Source: Lumbricus terrestris
Taxonomy: Eukaryota > Annelida > Clitellata > Crassiclitellata > Lumbricidae
DNA length: 64,000 nt
Assembly: GCA_949752735.1 (NCBI GenBank)
Contig: OX457052.1
Location: forward strand, 13,615,037 to 13,679,036
Direction of reading: 5' to 3'
Shown here in pieces: positions 1 through 10,904 of the stretch. The translations under genes and the position numbers were made by a program. Position 1 is the first letter of the stretch. Every line of letters starts with the position of its first letter. The notes beneath the pieces were generated by a model, which saw only the letters and a list, made by a program, of their open reading frames with translations, did not search any database and was not told the DNA's origin.

Positions 1-1744
1 TTCTAGTTACTCATATTATTTACTTAATATTTTCATTTACAATTATTAACTTAACCCTTTTACTTGGGATCTTACGTTGATAACTTACTGAGAGCACTGC
101 ATCATGAAATGCGTCTGATAAGTCGCAGCGCTCTATTTTAGCGATTTCTTGGGCGGCCATACCGTTTACATGGACAGGCCCACAGTCTGCAAAATTACCA
201 TGAAAAGGATTCATGCCAAAGCAGAATTGATGGAAATACACTAATGCAGCGATAGGCGAATAATTTAGAACACTAAAGCGATAGATTATCCGAACACTGC
301 GTTCAATTAACTGGCAAGTAGGCCTACTGGGGCTGCCGATCGAGTCGATTAAAAGCACTGATTAGACATCGCTGTTATTCAAATTCTAACCTTGCAGACA
401 CAAATATTCAAATGCATGCACATTTACATAATCCTTGTTAAAATATTGATGTTCTTGCGCACAATACGAGCGAAAACAACTTTAATTAAATTTGTAAATA
501 TCCCAATCTTCGCTCATTGAAACTAGTCCACAAGCCTACCTATCGCACAACGCTGGCTCTATATGGTGAATATAGCCCAATAAATTCGCCCAAATGGTCG
601 ATCTAACATCAAAATTAACCGAATTTTCCACACATTTCACTAATTTTTTTTGTTATGTTCCAGATCGAATTAATTGATGCCTCTCGCTGAAAAGTCTTAA
701 AATATGTTTTTCTTCAATACAAAAAAGTTTGTTGCTTTTATCCACAGTTTGCACAATGCACGAGCTTAACGTCCTCACTATTGGAAAAGTAAAGCCATAA
801 AAGAAGAGACAAAACTTAGTGTCATCAAAGCGTGCGTTTTCAGCTCCATGCTATATTAGGGCTGCAAACTTTGGGTTATGCCATTCCGGGACACTCGCTG
901 TCACTCGACATTGTCATTACTAATTAACACTGCCCACTTCACAGTGTAGGCGTACATGCAACTAATGTTTCGTCTGATAAATGTATACAGCCTACGACAA
1001 TGGTTGGATCATCAAAAGAGAAGCGTCATAATTTTTTTCACATAGGCTATTTAGAATCAACTTCGAGCAGAAAACGTTATACAATTCCAGTATAGCCAGC
1101 TTTATATCCCTATAGCACGATCGAAGCCTATAATAATTATTTAATCCTAATATGACTAATGACTATGCAATAGGTAGCCTATGCATGCACGCAGATCGCT
1201 GATGACATTAATTGGGTTGTGCGACTGGAAAGCAGAACTCTGCATAAACTTTATTGCACTTATGCTTATCCGTCGTATAATTCAGCACAGCGGTTCCTCT
1301 TTAAATTAAAAAGGTCGATAGGCCTACTTGGACAATAATATTGTTATTATCAGACCACAGGTCGTTCATAATAACCTGCTGAACGCTCTCTGGCAAAACG
1401 CTGCAGACGGGATATGATCGGACCTAGAACACAATGCCTGGTCAGTGGTTTGTAAAATTTTGAAGACTTCAACCCAGCACAATCCAACATCCGATCGATG
1501 TTGAGACGACACTGGTTGGACAGAGCATAGAATGCACAATTTATCGTTCAACTCGTCGAGTTTAGCGTGGAAAATAAGAACAATAATTACACTACAATAC
1601 AATACAATACAATTTATTATTTATAAAGCGCTTTAACAAGACACGTCTTGCACAAAAGCGCGCGGCCTATGATGTAACAGTCGCTACAGCAGTCATCTAA
1701 ACGTAATAACGCAATTAATAATTATTAGTGAAGTGGACATTTAG
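1..1744. other. No gene recognised
   Basis: AT-rich non-coding sequence. The open frames here are short, have no recognisable domain and no splice-consistent flanks. Around 1606-1670 there is a piece of the dispersed motif TTTATAAAGCGCTTT followed by TTGCACAAAAGCGCG, which resembles the tail of a retroposed repeat seen elsewhere in the window as TATATAGCGCC. Any 5' exons of gene A (signal peptide and linker) could lie here, but I could not find a phase-2 signal exon like those of genes B and C. Confidence 0.5.
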
Positions 1745-2135
1745 GTCTACCTTAAATTCCGGGACAATTTGGGATCAGTCCGGACACGGGACGCAAAGGG
1801 TCGATTCCGGGACTTTCCCGGCGAATCCTGGACGGTTGGCAGCCCTATGCTATATGGATGCGAGGCTTGTGTATTAACGGAAGACATCGAAAGAAGAGTA
1901 CTGGACTTCGAGGGAAAATGCTACGGGATTATCATGAGAAAAGAATGTGTAAAAAAATTAGCAACGCAGAACTGCACCGATGGATACATATTAAGGAGAA
2001 TTTGAAGCAGAAGGTAATTAAAAGGAAAATAACATTAATCGGTCACATATGCAGAATTTATAATGATCGGCAGATCAAGACATTAGTGTATGGGACGGAT
2101 GGATGGTCCAAACAAGAGACGACGTCTCCATAAGA
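1745..2135 (+). mobile_element. Non-LTR retrotransposon relic (RT C-terminal part)
   Basis: Two frames read LYGCEACVLTEDIERRVLDF and then, after a frameshift near 1990-2010, KRKITLIGHICRIYNDRQIK. This order (LYGCEAW-type motif, then K-R-K-L-x-F-x-G-H-I-x-R) is typical of the region after the reverse transcriptase domain in endonuclease/RT LINEs. The copy is short, frame-broken and has no catalytic YxDD part, so it is a dead 3' fragment. The GC-rich stretch 1745-1850, with repeated TCCGGGAC-type words, may be a separate repeat against which it is joined. Confidence 0.6.
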
Positions 2136-2499
2136 ATGAATAGACGATGATCATCGTTGAATGGTGCGGGGGGAAACACATATGACTTACGCCCTAAACC
2201 ATATTAATCTATCAGTAAATAATGTCAAATACTTCATTCCGTGGGTCCTCTTTGCCTGTGTCACGAAATAGAGTATTCCCCTTTTAATCGTATCCCATCT
2301 GCGAAAAAAAGTATCCGGCCGGATGCATCTGAACCGGAGGGGCTATCTCCAATCGTGCAAAAGTATCCCCCACGAGCAGTAAAAAATCCTCCATCAAAGT
2401 ATACCCAGCAACTTGCTTACAAATGGTGTAGTTTTATTCTATTTATCAGTCGTAGTCAGAAGTTTAAAATAGCTAAATATATATTGAACCAATCGTCAT
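2136..2499. other. Nothing recognised
   Basis: No motif, repeat or coding sequence that I can support. A 92-residue open frame at 2241-2519 has no recognisable domain. Confidence 0.4.
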
Positions 2500-3690
2500 T
2501 GCCATGCACGGAGACTTAGGTAAGGGACGGGGACGGTCCCCCCAAAGTTTGTGGCGGGGACGGAGATTCTTACATACCTCAACATTTCAGAAATATTTAT
2601 AAATGTAATGTCATTGGGGGGGGCCGGTAGAGTAATGGTTAACACGCTGGCCAAGAGTGCGAGAGGTAGCAGGTTCGAGCCCCCGTTGGGCGGATATATT
2701 TGTAGGCTGCCATTGGCGCCGTTGTAATTGCAAAGCTGTCTGTTCAGTTAGTAGTTAAGTTTAATTAAGATTACTGCATAACTTGTAAATGTAAAGCGCA
2801 GTGCGTCTTGCAGGCGCTCAATAAAGAAAAGATTATTATTATTATTATTAATTATAAATTTCTTCAGTTTTATACACTATTTATCCATAATGAGGAATTT
2901 TGTTAAGATGACAGCTTAAAATGCTTACATAACAGTGTTCAAATAAAAGAAATTCTTAAGCAATGGGAGGGGACATTTATTTAAATCTTAAACCACGTCT
3001 CTGGGCACTTAAATCATGATAGGCTCTATTTTTTAATATGGCAGCCTAAAAAGCTAAATTGGCAGTGTGCAAATCACAAAAGAGGAAGCAATTAGGAGTT
3101 GGCACTCTGAAATCTTAAACGATGATTATCGGCATCGAATAATTAGCAATTTTAGTAAGCTGACAGCTGAAGACTGCTACCATTACAGCGTGGAAATTCA
3201 AAAATCTTAACAAATGCGTGGAGATATCTATTGAAGTCTTAAGCCATGTTTTTCAGCAATGAAGTTAAGTGACATTATTTTTGTTGAGACGACATGTTAA
3301 GATGCTACTATTACCGCGTACAAATAAAAAAATAAACATGGGGTATTTAATAAAGTCCTAGGCCACGTCTCTGAGCGCTGAAATAACGAGTTATTATGTT
3401 AAAATGACAACTTAAAAACAAGTTTTGCAATGTGCAAATCTAAAAAATTGTAATATCAGCAATTGGGAGACAAGACTCTGAAGTCCTTAACTAAAATATA
3501 TAACTATCAGCATTGAAATGATCAACTTCATAAAGATGAAGGCTTAAAGAGACTACCATAGCAGAATGGAAATTCAAAAATTGAAACAAAATGGAGGAGA
3601 GACATTTATTGAAGTCTTAAGCCATTTCTTTCAGCAATGAAGTTATGAAAAAGTTCGTTAAAATGACAGCCTTTGAAGTGTGAAAATTTA
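2500..3690 (+). repeat. Divergent tandem repeat of about 125 bp, relic of an hAT-type element
   Basis: From about 2885 to 3690 a unit of roughly 125 bp recurs six to seven times. Landmarks in each unit are TTTTGTTAAGATGACAGC or a variant, CAGTGTGCAAAT, and AAGTCTTAAGCCATGT followed by CAGCAATGAAGTTA. The GC-rich lead-in at 2505-2600 (GGGACGGGGACGG, then TTTGTGGCGGGGAC) and the repeat both match, in reverse orientation, the interior of the 60.06-61.44 kb element. This is therefore probably a diverged copy of that transposon, opened by a SINE at 2616-2850. Confidence 0.55.
2616..2850 (+). mobile_element. tRNA-derived SINE
   Basis: An A-box-like stretch GGTAGAGTAATGGTTAACACG and a B box AGGTTCGAGCCC are spaced as in a tRNA. 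They are followed by an unrelated body ending CTTGCAGGCGCTCAATAAAG and a 3' (ATT)n tail at 2831-2850. It lies inside the satellite-like repeat. Confidence 0.65.
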
Positions 3691-3710
3691 AAAGATTTTA
3701 AGTTGGAGAA

Positions 3711-4135
3711 ATGGGCACAACACACACACACACAAACGTACACACTCACTCTTTCTTTTCTCTCTGTGTGTGTCTCTGTGTCCCTGTGTCTCTGTCTCTG
3801 TCTCTACCTCTCTGTTTGACACTGTCTTTCTATGTGTCTCCGTGTCCCTGTGTCTCTATCTTTCTCTGTCTCTGTGTCTCACATTGTCTCTGTGTCCCTG
3901 TGCTTCTGTCTGTTTCTATCTCCCTGTCTCTATCTTTCTGTCTGCCTGTCTTTCTCTCTGTCTTTCGCTGTGTCTCTGTCTCTATATCTCTGTCTGTCTG
4001 TTTGTATGTCTGTCTGTCTGTATGTCTGTCTCTCAGTCTCTATCTCTCGGTGTCTCTGTCTGTCTGTCTCTCTCTATCTCACTCTTTGTCTCTCTTTGTC
4101 TGTCTGTCTCGGTCTCGGTCTCTCTCTGTCTGTGG
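3711..4135 (+). repeat. Pyrimidine-rich low-complexity tract
   Basis: A short (CA)n run is followed by about 380 bp of TCTG/TCTC/TCCCTG repeats. The long Cys/Ser/Leu-rich open frames here, in all three forward frames, are by-products of the repeat and are not genes. Confidence 0.85.
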
Positions 4136-4306
4136 GTGGCCTCACTAAAAGTGATACAACTTTTGTTATATTTGAAATATTTGATGCAATCTGGCCTTGA
4201 TACGTAAATATGAATTGTCTATAAGCCTGTAAACTTTCATTTCGAAATTCTTACTTTTGGCCAAGATATTCACATAAAACCGTAGTGTCTTTTTTGGCCC
4301 ACCCTG
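4136..4306 (+). mobile_element. Mariner-like element, 3' end only
   Basis: The 170 bp from CTCACTAAAAGTGATACAAC to GGCCCACCCTGTA match two other places in the window (25430-25600 and 46274-46451). All three end in CCCTG directly before TA, as expected for a Tc1/mariner terminus next to its TA target. Here only the end remains. Confidence 0.65.
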
Positions 4307-4319
4307 TATGTGTATAGGT

Positions 4320-4440
4320 ATGCATATACGCATGTTTTCTTGCATGTTTGTAGGTTATGTATGTATGTATGTACGTAGGTATGTATGGATGTATGAATGC
4401 ATGAATGTATTATATGTAGGCTATGTATACATAATGTAAT
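4320..4440. repeat. Degenerate TATG repeat
   Basis: Imperfect (TATG/GTAT)n, with runs such as ATGTATGTATGTATG. Simple sequence. Confidence 0.7.
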
Positions 4441-4443
4441 GTA

Positions 4444-5478
4444 CCGGGTGGCGCATAAAAAACGTTCCCAAACTTTGATAACCTGTCAAAGATCTAATTT
4501 CAGAGATATCAAATATTAATTTATACCAAAATATTAAGCAATTATTTCTGTGCACAAGTGTCACATTTCAAGAGAGTACGCTTATTATGTCACTTCCTGC
4601 GGCAGGGTTATGATGTCATACCTGCTTAAAAATTTTGCAAAAAACTACGCCATTTATTTGACCGTGAAGTAACGCGAGTATCTTGATTAAACTAGTCCTC
4701 GAAGTAGTAAACATTGAAGCATGATGTTTCCAAATGATGATCTCGCTGTTACTAAGATATCATTTGAAGAGAAGGGTTGGCGAGGCAAGCGAATCGTTCA
4801 GGAATATCCGCGTAAAAACTGGTCAAGACAAAGCATGAACCTAGTCATTAATAAGCTTATTGAAACGGTTAGCTTTGCTTGCAAGCCTGGAAGTGGTCGC
4901 TCAACAACTGCAACGACTGTTGAAAATGCTGAGAGTGTTAGAGCAGTTGTGTCAATCGCAGGAAAATGCACCTGGCACACATCAATCTCAGCGCAAAGGA
5001 CCGGCACTCTGAACATTTCACGTAGCTCAGTACAAAGAATTCTGTTACGCGATAAGCTCATTCCCGAATGTCGCAGACTCTATCTTGACGACAGTTGCAT
5101 CTTTCAACAAGACAGTGCTCGGTGCTCCTCCACATCGTTGCCAAATGGTATCCATTAGACGACACACAAATACAGAAGTCAATAGGACAGTGGAAACAGC
5201 GTTTAAGGGTCGTTACAAGAGAAGGGGAGGATCAATTAATCATTTGTTCGCGTAATACATCATCATTATAGAACTGTGCAAAATTTTGACCGTGGGTCAT
5301 ACAGTTCTAACAACAACATCCATCAAACTGTTGAGTATTTGGGGCTAAATTTTGACTGAGTTGTACAAAATTTAATATGAATTATGATTAGTTTGATATA
5401 ACTATGATTCAATTTACTTTAAAATTGTTTAATTGCCAGGTTAGCAAAGTTTGGGAACGTTTTTTATGCGCCACCCGG
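4444..5478 (+). mobile_element. Mariner/IS630-like transposon with intact TIRs
   Basis: Perfect terminal inverted repeats: the left end reads CCGGGTGGCGCATAAAAAAC then GTTCCCAAACTTTG, and the right end is its reverse complement, ending CGCCACCCGG. Each end is flanked by TA (4442-4443 and 5479-5480), the Tc1/mariner target duplication. The element is 1035 bp, shorter than an autonomous copy, and holds a shortened transposase frame. It sits about 70 bp 5' of the first EGF exon of gene A. Confidence 0.85.
4721..5158 (+). pseudogene. Internally deleted mariner-like transposase
   Basis: The frame reads an N-terminal helix-turn-helix region (EEKGWRGKRIVQEYPRKNWS and KPGSGRSTTATTVEN), then ISRSSVQRIL. 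It then jumps to IFQQDSARC, which matches the FQQD-x-A motif around the second catalytic Asp of DDE/DDD transposases, and ends shortly after in LPNGIH. The first and third catalytic acidic residues are missing, so it cannot be an active enzyme. Family assignment is from motif order. The deletion is inferred from the lost central and C-terminal parts. Confidence 0.7.
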
Positions 5479-5549
5479 TATAATATAATAATATAATATA
5501 AGAATATTAAGAATATTATTCTTTCAAAATCTGGTATTTTGTATTAAAG

Positions 5550-5669
5550 ATATTGATGAATGTGAAAGAGAAATCGACAAATGCACTCACTTATGCATAA
5601 ACAACGTCGGCAGTTATACATGTTCGTGTCACTCAGGATTTGAACTGATTAACGATTTCAATTGTGAAG
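5550..5669 (+). CDS. Gene A exon: calcium-binding EGF domain 1
   Basis: This 120-bp phase 1-1 exon is flanked by AG and GTAATT. It encodes DIDECEREIDKC..CINNVGSYTCSC..GFEL..CEG with six cysteines. It has the cbEGF N-terminal D-I-D-E calcium ligands and the Asx-hydroxylation pattern C-x-N-x4-Y-x-C-x-C. One domain per symmetrical exon is the usual genomic form of cbEGF repeats and allows duplication without frameshift. Such domains are extracellular and rigidify tandem arrays by binding calcium. Confidence 0.9.
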
Positions 5670-5683
5670 GTAATTATACTTGT

Positions 5684-5929
5684 CAGTGGCGTAGACAAGG
5701 GGGTTTGGGGGGGTTAAAAGCCCCGATTGGCCTAGGACAAAAGCTTTTTTAAAAGTTATTTATCCACTTAAATAAGAAAAACAAAACAATTGCTTGTAGT
5801 AACAATTGCTTTTCTTACTTTATTCCCTTTTTATTAACTGCAATACTGTTGGGTTGGTGTCAGAAAGGGCACCCGGCCAGGCCCATAAAACCCCCAACCC
5901 CCCATCATAAATTCCTGTCTATGCCACTG
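5684..5929. mobile_element. hAT-like MITE, family CAGTGGCGTAG
   Basis: 246 bp. Inverted ends are CAGTGGCGTAG and CTATGCCACTG. Target duplication is ATACTTGT at left (5676-5683) and ATACTAGT at right (5930-5937), 8 bp with one mismatch, as for hAT elements. The interior contains the inverted pair AACAATTGCTTGTAG / TAACAATTGC. Related copies are at 55646-55902 and 62747-62999. No coding sequence, so non-autonomous. Confidence 0.75.
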
Positions 5930-6208
5930 ATACTAGTAGAAATTTTCCATACATAAGCAGCAAGTGAATAGTCTTATTCAAATCGTTAAGCTGCGTTCAT
6001 GATAATGTTTGTGTACCGGTATCTAATTCCTATTATAGCGCATTTTGTGTGCCTCACAAAAGCCTGAGTGCACTGCGCTAGTGTATAATGATGTTAATAT
6101 AATTAAGAGTCCCTATGGTTCGATCTTCCACAGTGCTGCTTAATTATTTCTCTTTTAATTTCTTTCTTTTCCATGCTACATACAATTACTTCTTGGTTAA
6201 ACGTCTAG

Positions 6209-6328
6209 ATATCGACGAATGTGAAAGGGAATTGCACCAATGCAATCAACAGTGCGAAAATCACATCAGCAGTTATACATGTTCGTGTCGTCCTGGATTT
6301 GAATTGAAAAACGAATTTCAATGCGAAG
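6209..6328 (+). CDS. Gene A exon: calcium-binding EGF domain 2
   Basis: 120 bp, phase 1-1, between CTAG and GTGTGT. It encodes DIDECERELHQC..CENHISSYTCSCRPGFEL..CEG, six cysteines, with the Asx-hydroxylation pattern C-E-N-x4-Y-x-C-x-C. It is clearly the closest relative of the preceding exon (shared CERE, SYTCSC, GFEL and CEG), so the two probably arose by a recent exon duplication. Confidence 0.9.
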
Positions 6329-6436
6329 GTGTGTGTTTCGGTCACTCATAAACTTATCCTGAACTGACAAAATTAGCGTTTAAATCTGTTGGTAATCTGT
6401 AGAGCAACACACTGCTACAACCAGATATGCAGTTTG

Positions 6437-6659
6437 TATGTTTGTATGTGCACTTGTTATAGTGCCCTTCAAGCACCCTACTCAGAGGCGCTCCCGACTG
6501 CAGAGCGGACACTGCATCGGAGTTTCACGCCGAAGCGCTGAGCAATTGCGAGTGAAGGACTTGCCCAAGGTCCCTACGCGACGACTTGAAGTGGATTCGA
6601 ACATCGAACCTTCCGGCTTCAAGACAACGACGCCACCACTACACCACCGCGCCCCACAG
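6437..6659 (-). mobile_element. tRNA-derived SINE, family GGGGCGCGGTGG
   Basis: On the minus strand it begins GGGGCGCGGTGGTGTAGTGG (A-box-like), then has a B box near GTTCGAATCC, then a body that includes CAAGTCCTTCACTCGCAATT and ends in GGGCACTATAACAAG. Further copies are at 26075, 44262, 54367 and the right edge of the window. Confidence 0.65.
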
Positions 6660-7039
6660 TGATCATGATCATTGTCCCATAACAGACTCATACCACATGC
6701 CTGCATACGCATGTCGATAATCGGCCGTCCAAAGTATCTCCTCCGCAGACGGTGAGTCAATCCAGAGATAACCTAATCGCCTGATTCTTGCAAGAAACTT
6801 AATTCTCGATCGTTATTCTATCATCGGTAAGGTTTTCCCCACCAACCTGGGTTACCATAGCTCAAATACCAACAGTTGTATCATCATTCATCAGTGACCA
6901 CCTGCAATGACTACTCTAACAAGAGGCCGTGTGATCTAAGTCTTCTAAGAGTCAATAGTGCATGGAGGGAGCCAGAGCAAGAGCCTACAATCTCGTCGAC
7001 ATGAGAGAAAGCTCAAGGGTCTGATTGAATTGTGATGCC

Positions 7040-7240
7040 ATGTATCTCCATCAGCCGCCCAAAAAGTTGATGACCTTTTTTTATTTTTTTTAGTCATTCG
7101 TCCAATTTTTTCAGGAAAAGATACCAAATCAGTCGCCAAAAATGTTGATGACTTTTTTTAGTCATCGGTCATCGTAGTCGGGAGTGTGCTAAATCAAATG
7201 GGGGGGCAACGCCCCATGCGATTTCTTTAATGGGGGGAGG
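7040..7240. repeat. Fragment of the GTTGATGACTTTTT repeat
   Basis: It contains two copies of the phrase AAAAAGTTGATGACCTTTTT / AGTCAT and a nearby GGGGGGCAACGCCCC. The same phrases are inside the hAT-like elements at 28364-28677, 39409-39727 and 48609-48917, so this is a degraded relative without recognisable ends. Confidence 0.45.
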
Positions 7241-7244
7241 CCAA

Positions 7245-7880
7245 GTATCCTCGCTTAAAAATCAAAAAAACTCTATTAAATATCTGGGTCCTAAATTATG
7301 GTATGAACTCCCGGCCTACTTACTCTCTCTCTCTTCAATCTATTGGCCTTTTTTAAAAAAACTTTAAAAATATCTTATAGTTAATTAATGGTTCTTGTTT
7401 TAACTATATTATATCTGTGTTACCACTTTGATCTTTATAGTTTGATCATCATAGTTTGCACTTCCAATTATATGCTAATTATACTCCCCACTCTATATTA
7501 TATGCTTTGTCCCGAATGCATCACTTCCTCATCTCTGTCTTTAAGGAAATTCCTACTTTGCACTAATCACTTTTTGTCTTCTTCTCTCTTTGTCTCTTTC
7601 TATGTTCTTTTCTTTTTCTCTATTCTGCTTAACAATAAATTTTTCTTCCTCAGCTGTCATGATAATTTCTTTTTTTCTCCTGTTAATGGGTGCCTAGGCT
7701 AGCGGGGTCATTCCCTTTCTGGGTCACCTTTTCACAGGGATCATCTAATTCTATAGCTGCTGATGTTTTGTTCATAATTTACATTGTGCTTGCTTTTTCT
7801 TTTGTCAGTTCGTCTTTATTGTCAATTGATTATTCTCAGTCATTGATCTCTTTGAATAAACAGATTTGATTTGATTTGAT
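7245..7880 (+). mobile_element. CR1/L2-like LINE 3' end
   Basis: The frame at about 7250 reads KNQKNSIKYLGPKLWYELPA, the conserved tail just after the reverse transcriptase of CR1-type elements (…GPKxWNxLP…), and stops soon after. A 3' untranslated stretch follows and ends in TTGAATAAACAGATTTGATT followed by more TTTGA units. That microsatellite-like end is typical of CR1/L2-type LINEs. Heavily 5' truncated. Confidence 0.65.
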
Positions 7881-7914
7881 CCTCTTTTTCTCTCCCGCTG
7901 CATTTATTTCATGG

Positions 7915-8005
7915 CTTGTTGAAACCAAATGGGGGCCACGTCCCATTGATTTTTTAAATTGGGGGCCATGGCCATTGTGGCCCCCTGGATCCGCCCCTGT
8001 CTCCG
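7915..8005. mobile_element. Possible solo transposon end
   Basis: The sequence GGCCCCCTGGATCCGCCCCTG, read in reverse, is CAGGGGCGGATCCAGG. This is a form common at hAT-type termini in animals, and the neighbouring GGGGGCCA/TGGCCCCC palindromes fit. No partner end or target duplication was found, so it is only a suggestion. Confidence 0.3.
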
Positions 8006-8159
8006 TTCTTATGTCACAAAGCGGCTCTGCTGGGTCCACGACAGAATTCTTTACCAGATATTCATTATTCATATCACAAGATTGTTCCTTGGCTTATAAA
8101 CTGGCGATTGCTCACTTCTGCCCAGGGCTTCACTGATTCCAGCTCCTACTTAAGTCGAA

Positions 8160-8293
8160 TTGATGCTCTATCTCAACCTCCCTTTATCGGATGACGCACT
8201 CTCCATCAAAAGGGGCGGACTGGGAATCCGATCGGTGACTTCGCTGACACTACCCGCCTTTCTGGCTTCAGTCGCAGGGACCGATCTGCTCCA

Positions 8294-8295
<2 letters not shown>
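8160..8295 (+). mobile_element. LINE fragment (post-RT region)
   Basis: Reads LSDDALSIKRGGLGIRSVTS then LTLPAFLASVAGTDLLQ. The GGLGIRS...LPAFLAS pattern is characteristic of the segment downstream of the reverse transcriptase in several non-LTR retrotransposons. It runs directly into an (AAT)n microsatellite. Too short to classify. Confidence 0.55.
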
Positions 8296-8366
<71 letters not shown>

Positions 8367-8396
8367 TATAATAATAATAATAACAATAATAATATC
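8296..8396. repeat. (AAT)n microsatellite
   Basis: About 100 bp of nearly pure AAT. Apparent poly-Asn coding is an artefact. Confidence 0.95.
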
Positions 8397-8645
8397 TTCT
8401 TTAATGATTCAATCTGACACAACGCAGAATGATTACATGTACATGTTATACGAAATACGGCCCACTGTAGCACGACACGCAGTTCGGCTTTACAGCAGTG
8501 GGTTCGGTAACTTAACTAATGGCCTAAGTACTGGATCACTTCTGGTCAGCCAAGCCAGAAGTGGGAGGGGTTATCTTTATTTTTAGCAGAACCCGAGTCA
8601 AGCAACGCAACAGCAAAGCGCTAATGGCAGCTAACAGAAACTTTA

Positions 8646-8740
8646 ATAAATTAATGCCCTGAGCGAGGCTTGAACCCGGGTCGCGCGGATGACTCTCAGT
8701 TTAACGACCAGCGCTCTCACCACTGAGCTACGGGACCCCC
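8646..8740 (-). mobile_element. tRNA-like sequence, probably SINE head or tRNA pseudogene
   Basis: The minus strand reads GTAGCTCAGTGGTGAGAGCG (A box) and GGGTTCAAGCCTCGC (B box), with about 40 nt between, as in a tRNA gene. I cannot fold a clean anticodon stem-loop (the loop region reads GTCGTTAAACTG) and the variable region is long. A SINE head or pseudogene is therefore more likely than a functional tRNA. Confidence 0.45.
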
Positions 8741-9163
8741 CCTCCAGTCCACCCTGTTGGGAGACGCAGCCTCAGCCGACCAACAACGCGGGGCACTGAC
8801 GACCAGATGGTGCGAGGCTAGTGTCATGCAGTTCCCAGAGGGGAGTCTCACTCATAAACAATCAGCATGAGACGTTTAAAACCTCTGATCTGTGGATGTC
8901 GTCTAATCGTCTTTCTTCGAACTCTTCCAAAACCCAGTTGATTAGGTTTGGCGCTCCTAAGTAGCTTCAAAAACTCGACTACAGAACCATTTGAAAGTGC
9001 ATGTAAGCTACTTGAACACTATTACTGTAGAATCCTAACAAAAGGTTATACAGCTTTAGTCCTATTTCGTGGAATTATTAAGCATATTGGAGTACAATTA
9101 CTGAGTTTAAGCTAATCAAAATTAATGCAAAAATAACCTAATTGAATTGGGATTTATTTATAG

Positions 9164-9295
9164 ACATCGACGAATGCGATGCCAACTTAGACAACTGCAC
9201 CGAGCTGGATAACTTTACTTGTGAGAATCTTTTCGGTGGTTACCAATGTATATGCAAGACTGGATTTGCGCCAGTGGGACCACGTGAATGTCATG
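9164..9295 (+). CDS. Gene A exon: calcium-binding EGF domain 3
   Basis: 132 bp, phase 1-1, between TAG and GTAAGG. It encodes DIDECDANLDNC..FTCENLFGGYQCIC..GFAPVGPRECHG, six cysteines, with the Asx-hydroxylation pattern C-E-N-x4-Y-x-C-x-C. The spacing between the second and third cysteine is longer than in domains 1 and 2, and it groups with the half-domain at 11532 (shared TCEN-x2-GGY). Confidence 0.88.
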
Positions 9296-9709
9296 GTAAG
9301 GAAGGATGTTTCCTTGTCTCCTGCGTGCCTATTAGCGGTCTGCAACGCGCGTCGTTGGTGCAGCGTGATTGTCCATGATTTGGAATGCGGACTTAATTGC
9401 GTGTTTCTTAAGTTATTTAGGTTTAGTAATTTAAATAATAAGCTCATTCTCATCCAGCGTTTGCATAAATTGCATTGCAACAATGCCTTTCTAACGCTGT
9501 CCAACATTACTTAGAATCGTATTGTTCTAATGTATGTATTGGTTATAATTATGTGCTTGTGCGTGAGTGCATGTGCGGTCTGGATTTCAAATATAGTACT
9601 GTTGCCCTCAAAACTGTGATCTGCAGTTAAAGACCAGTTTGGCCGAAGTGCAAGAACAACAGCTACAAGTCACAAAACCACAAACTACTTTCCTCAGTCG
9701 TGTGTGACT

Positions 9710-9722
9710 TGATAATAATAGC

Positions 9723-9809
<87 letters not shown>

Positions 9810-9898
9810 GGGAGCATAGACATTAGCGTGTAAATGACTTCGTCATTTTCTTTGAAAAAAATAAATGTGTGTTTATAATAATAATGATAATAGGCTAA

Positions 9899-9969
<71 letters not shown>

Positions 9970-10013
9970 ATAATAATAATAATAATAATAACAATAACAA
10001 TAACTATAATAAC

Positions 10014-10049
<36 letters not shown>

Positions 10050-10256
10050 TTGGACGGCGTTTGTCAGTGGCAACTGGTAACCCTCTCGAAACCACGTACC
10101 TTTTCCAACGCCTCTCAATTTGTACGCAACGATTTAATGCAGTGGCATTTCGAGGCACGTTCCCACAGTTGTCCTGTGATGAAGGTCGCTAACTCATGAA
10201 CAAAGAACTTTTTATGCTTTTTCTTGTAAAACATGTTTCGTTTAATAAATGATTGT

Positions 10257-10320
<64 letters not shown>
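9710..10320. repeat. Cluster of (AAT)n and (AGT)n microsatellites
   Basis: Four runs: AAT at 9714-9804, AGT at 9897-9968, AAT at 9969-10049 (imperfect), and AAT at 10256-10320. They lie in the intron between EGF exons 3 and 4 of gene A. Long poly-Leu, poly-Val and poly-Tyr frames here are artefacts. Confidence 0.95.
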
Positions 10321-10904
10321 GCTACGAACCAAGTGAAAACGGAATGACAGATTCTCTGCGTATCACGTGCCCATTTTTGTCCAAAAATCTTTCCGGTCGA
10401 AATAACAATAATAATTGTGGCGGTGGCCAGCGGTTCCTGGGGCTCAGAGGTAGGCCTGCTGGATTTTGTGCTATAGACTTGGGACGAAGGTTGACCAAGG
10501 CAACACATAACAGACTCGAGACAAGTTACTTCTTTCAAAGAATCTCGGTAGCAGTCCAACGTGGAAACACATCTGTTTTTTTCTTCCACATTGCCTTTGC
10601 AACAATAATAATAATTGTTGGCCCCAGATGGTCCTGAATTGCTGACCTGACAAAATAAGCAGATATTGTAATAAATAATGCAAAAGCAATCAAATTGGGA
10701 AGCCATGTATAGTAATTAGGCTATGCTGCTTACTAAGTTTTCAAGGAGTACAGCAGTTTGAAATTTGATAGTTTGAAATTTGAAAGTTAACACTAGAGAG
10801 ACGGCATTTAGATGGGCAGAATTAGTAGGCCTATTTGTAAAAATACAAACAGAAAATCATACACTTAATAACGTAACGTAACGTGCGTTATATTTCTATC
10901 TAAG

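Noticed and set aside
3711..4207. Long Cys/Ser/Leu-rich open frames on the + strand
   Set aside because: Created by TCTG/TCTC simple sequence, open in all three frames.
8646..8740. Functional tRNA gene on the minus strand
   Set aside because: A and B boxes are good but no proper anticodon stem-loop and the variable part is too long; more like a SINE head or pseudogene.
9608..10158. Poly-Leu, poly-Val, poly-Tyr and poly-Ile frames on both strands
   Set aside because: Read from AAT and AGT microsatellites.
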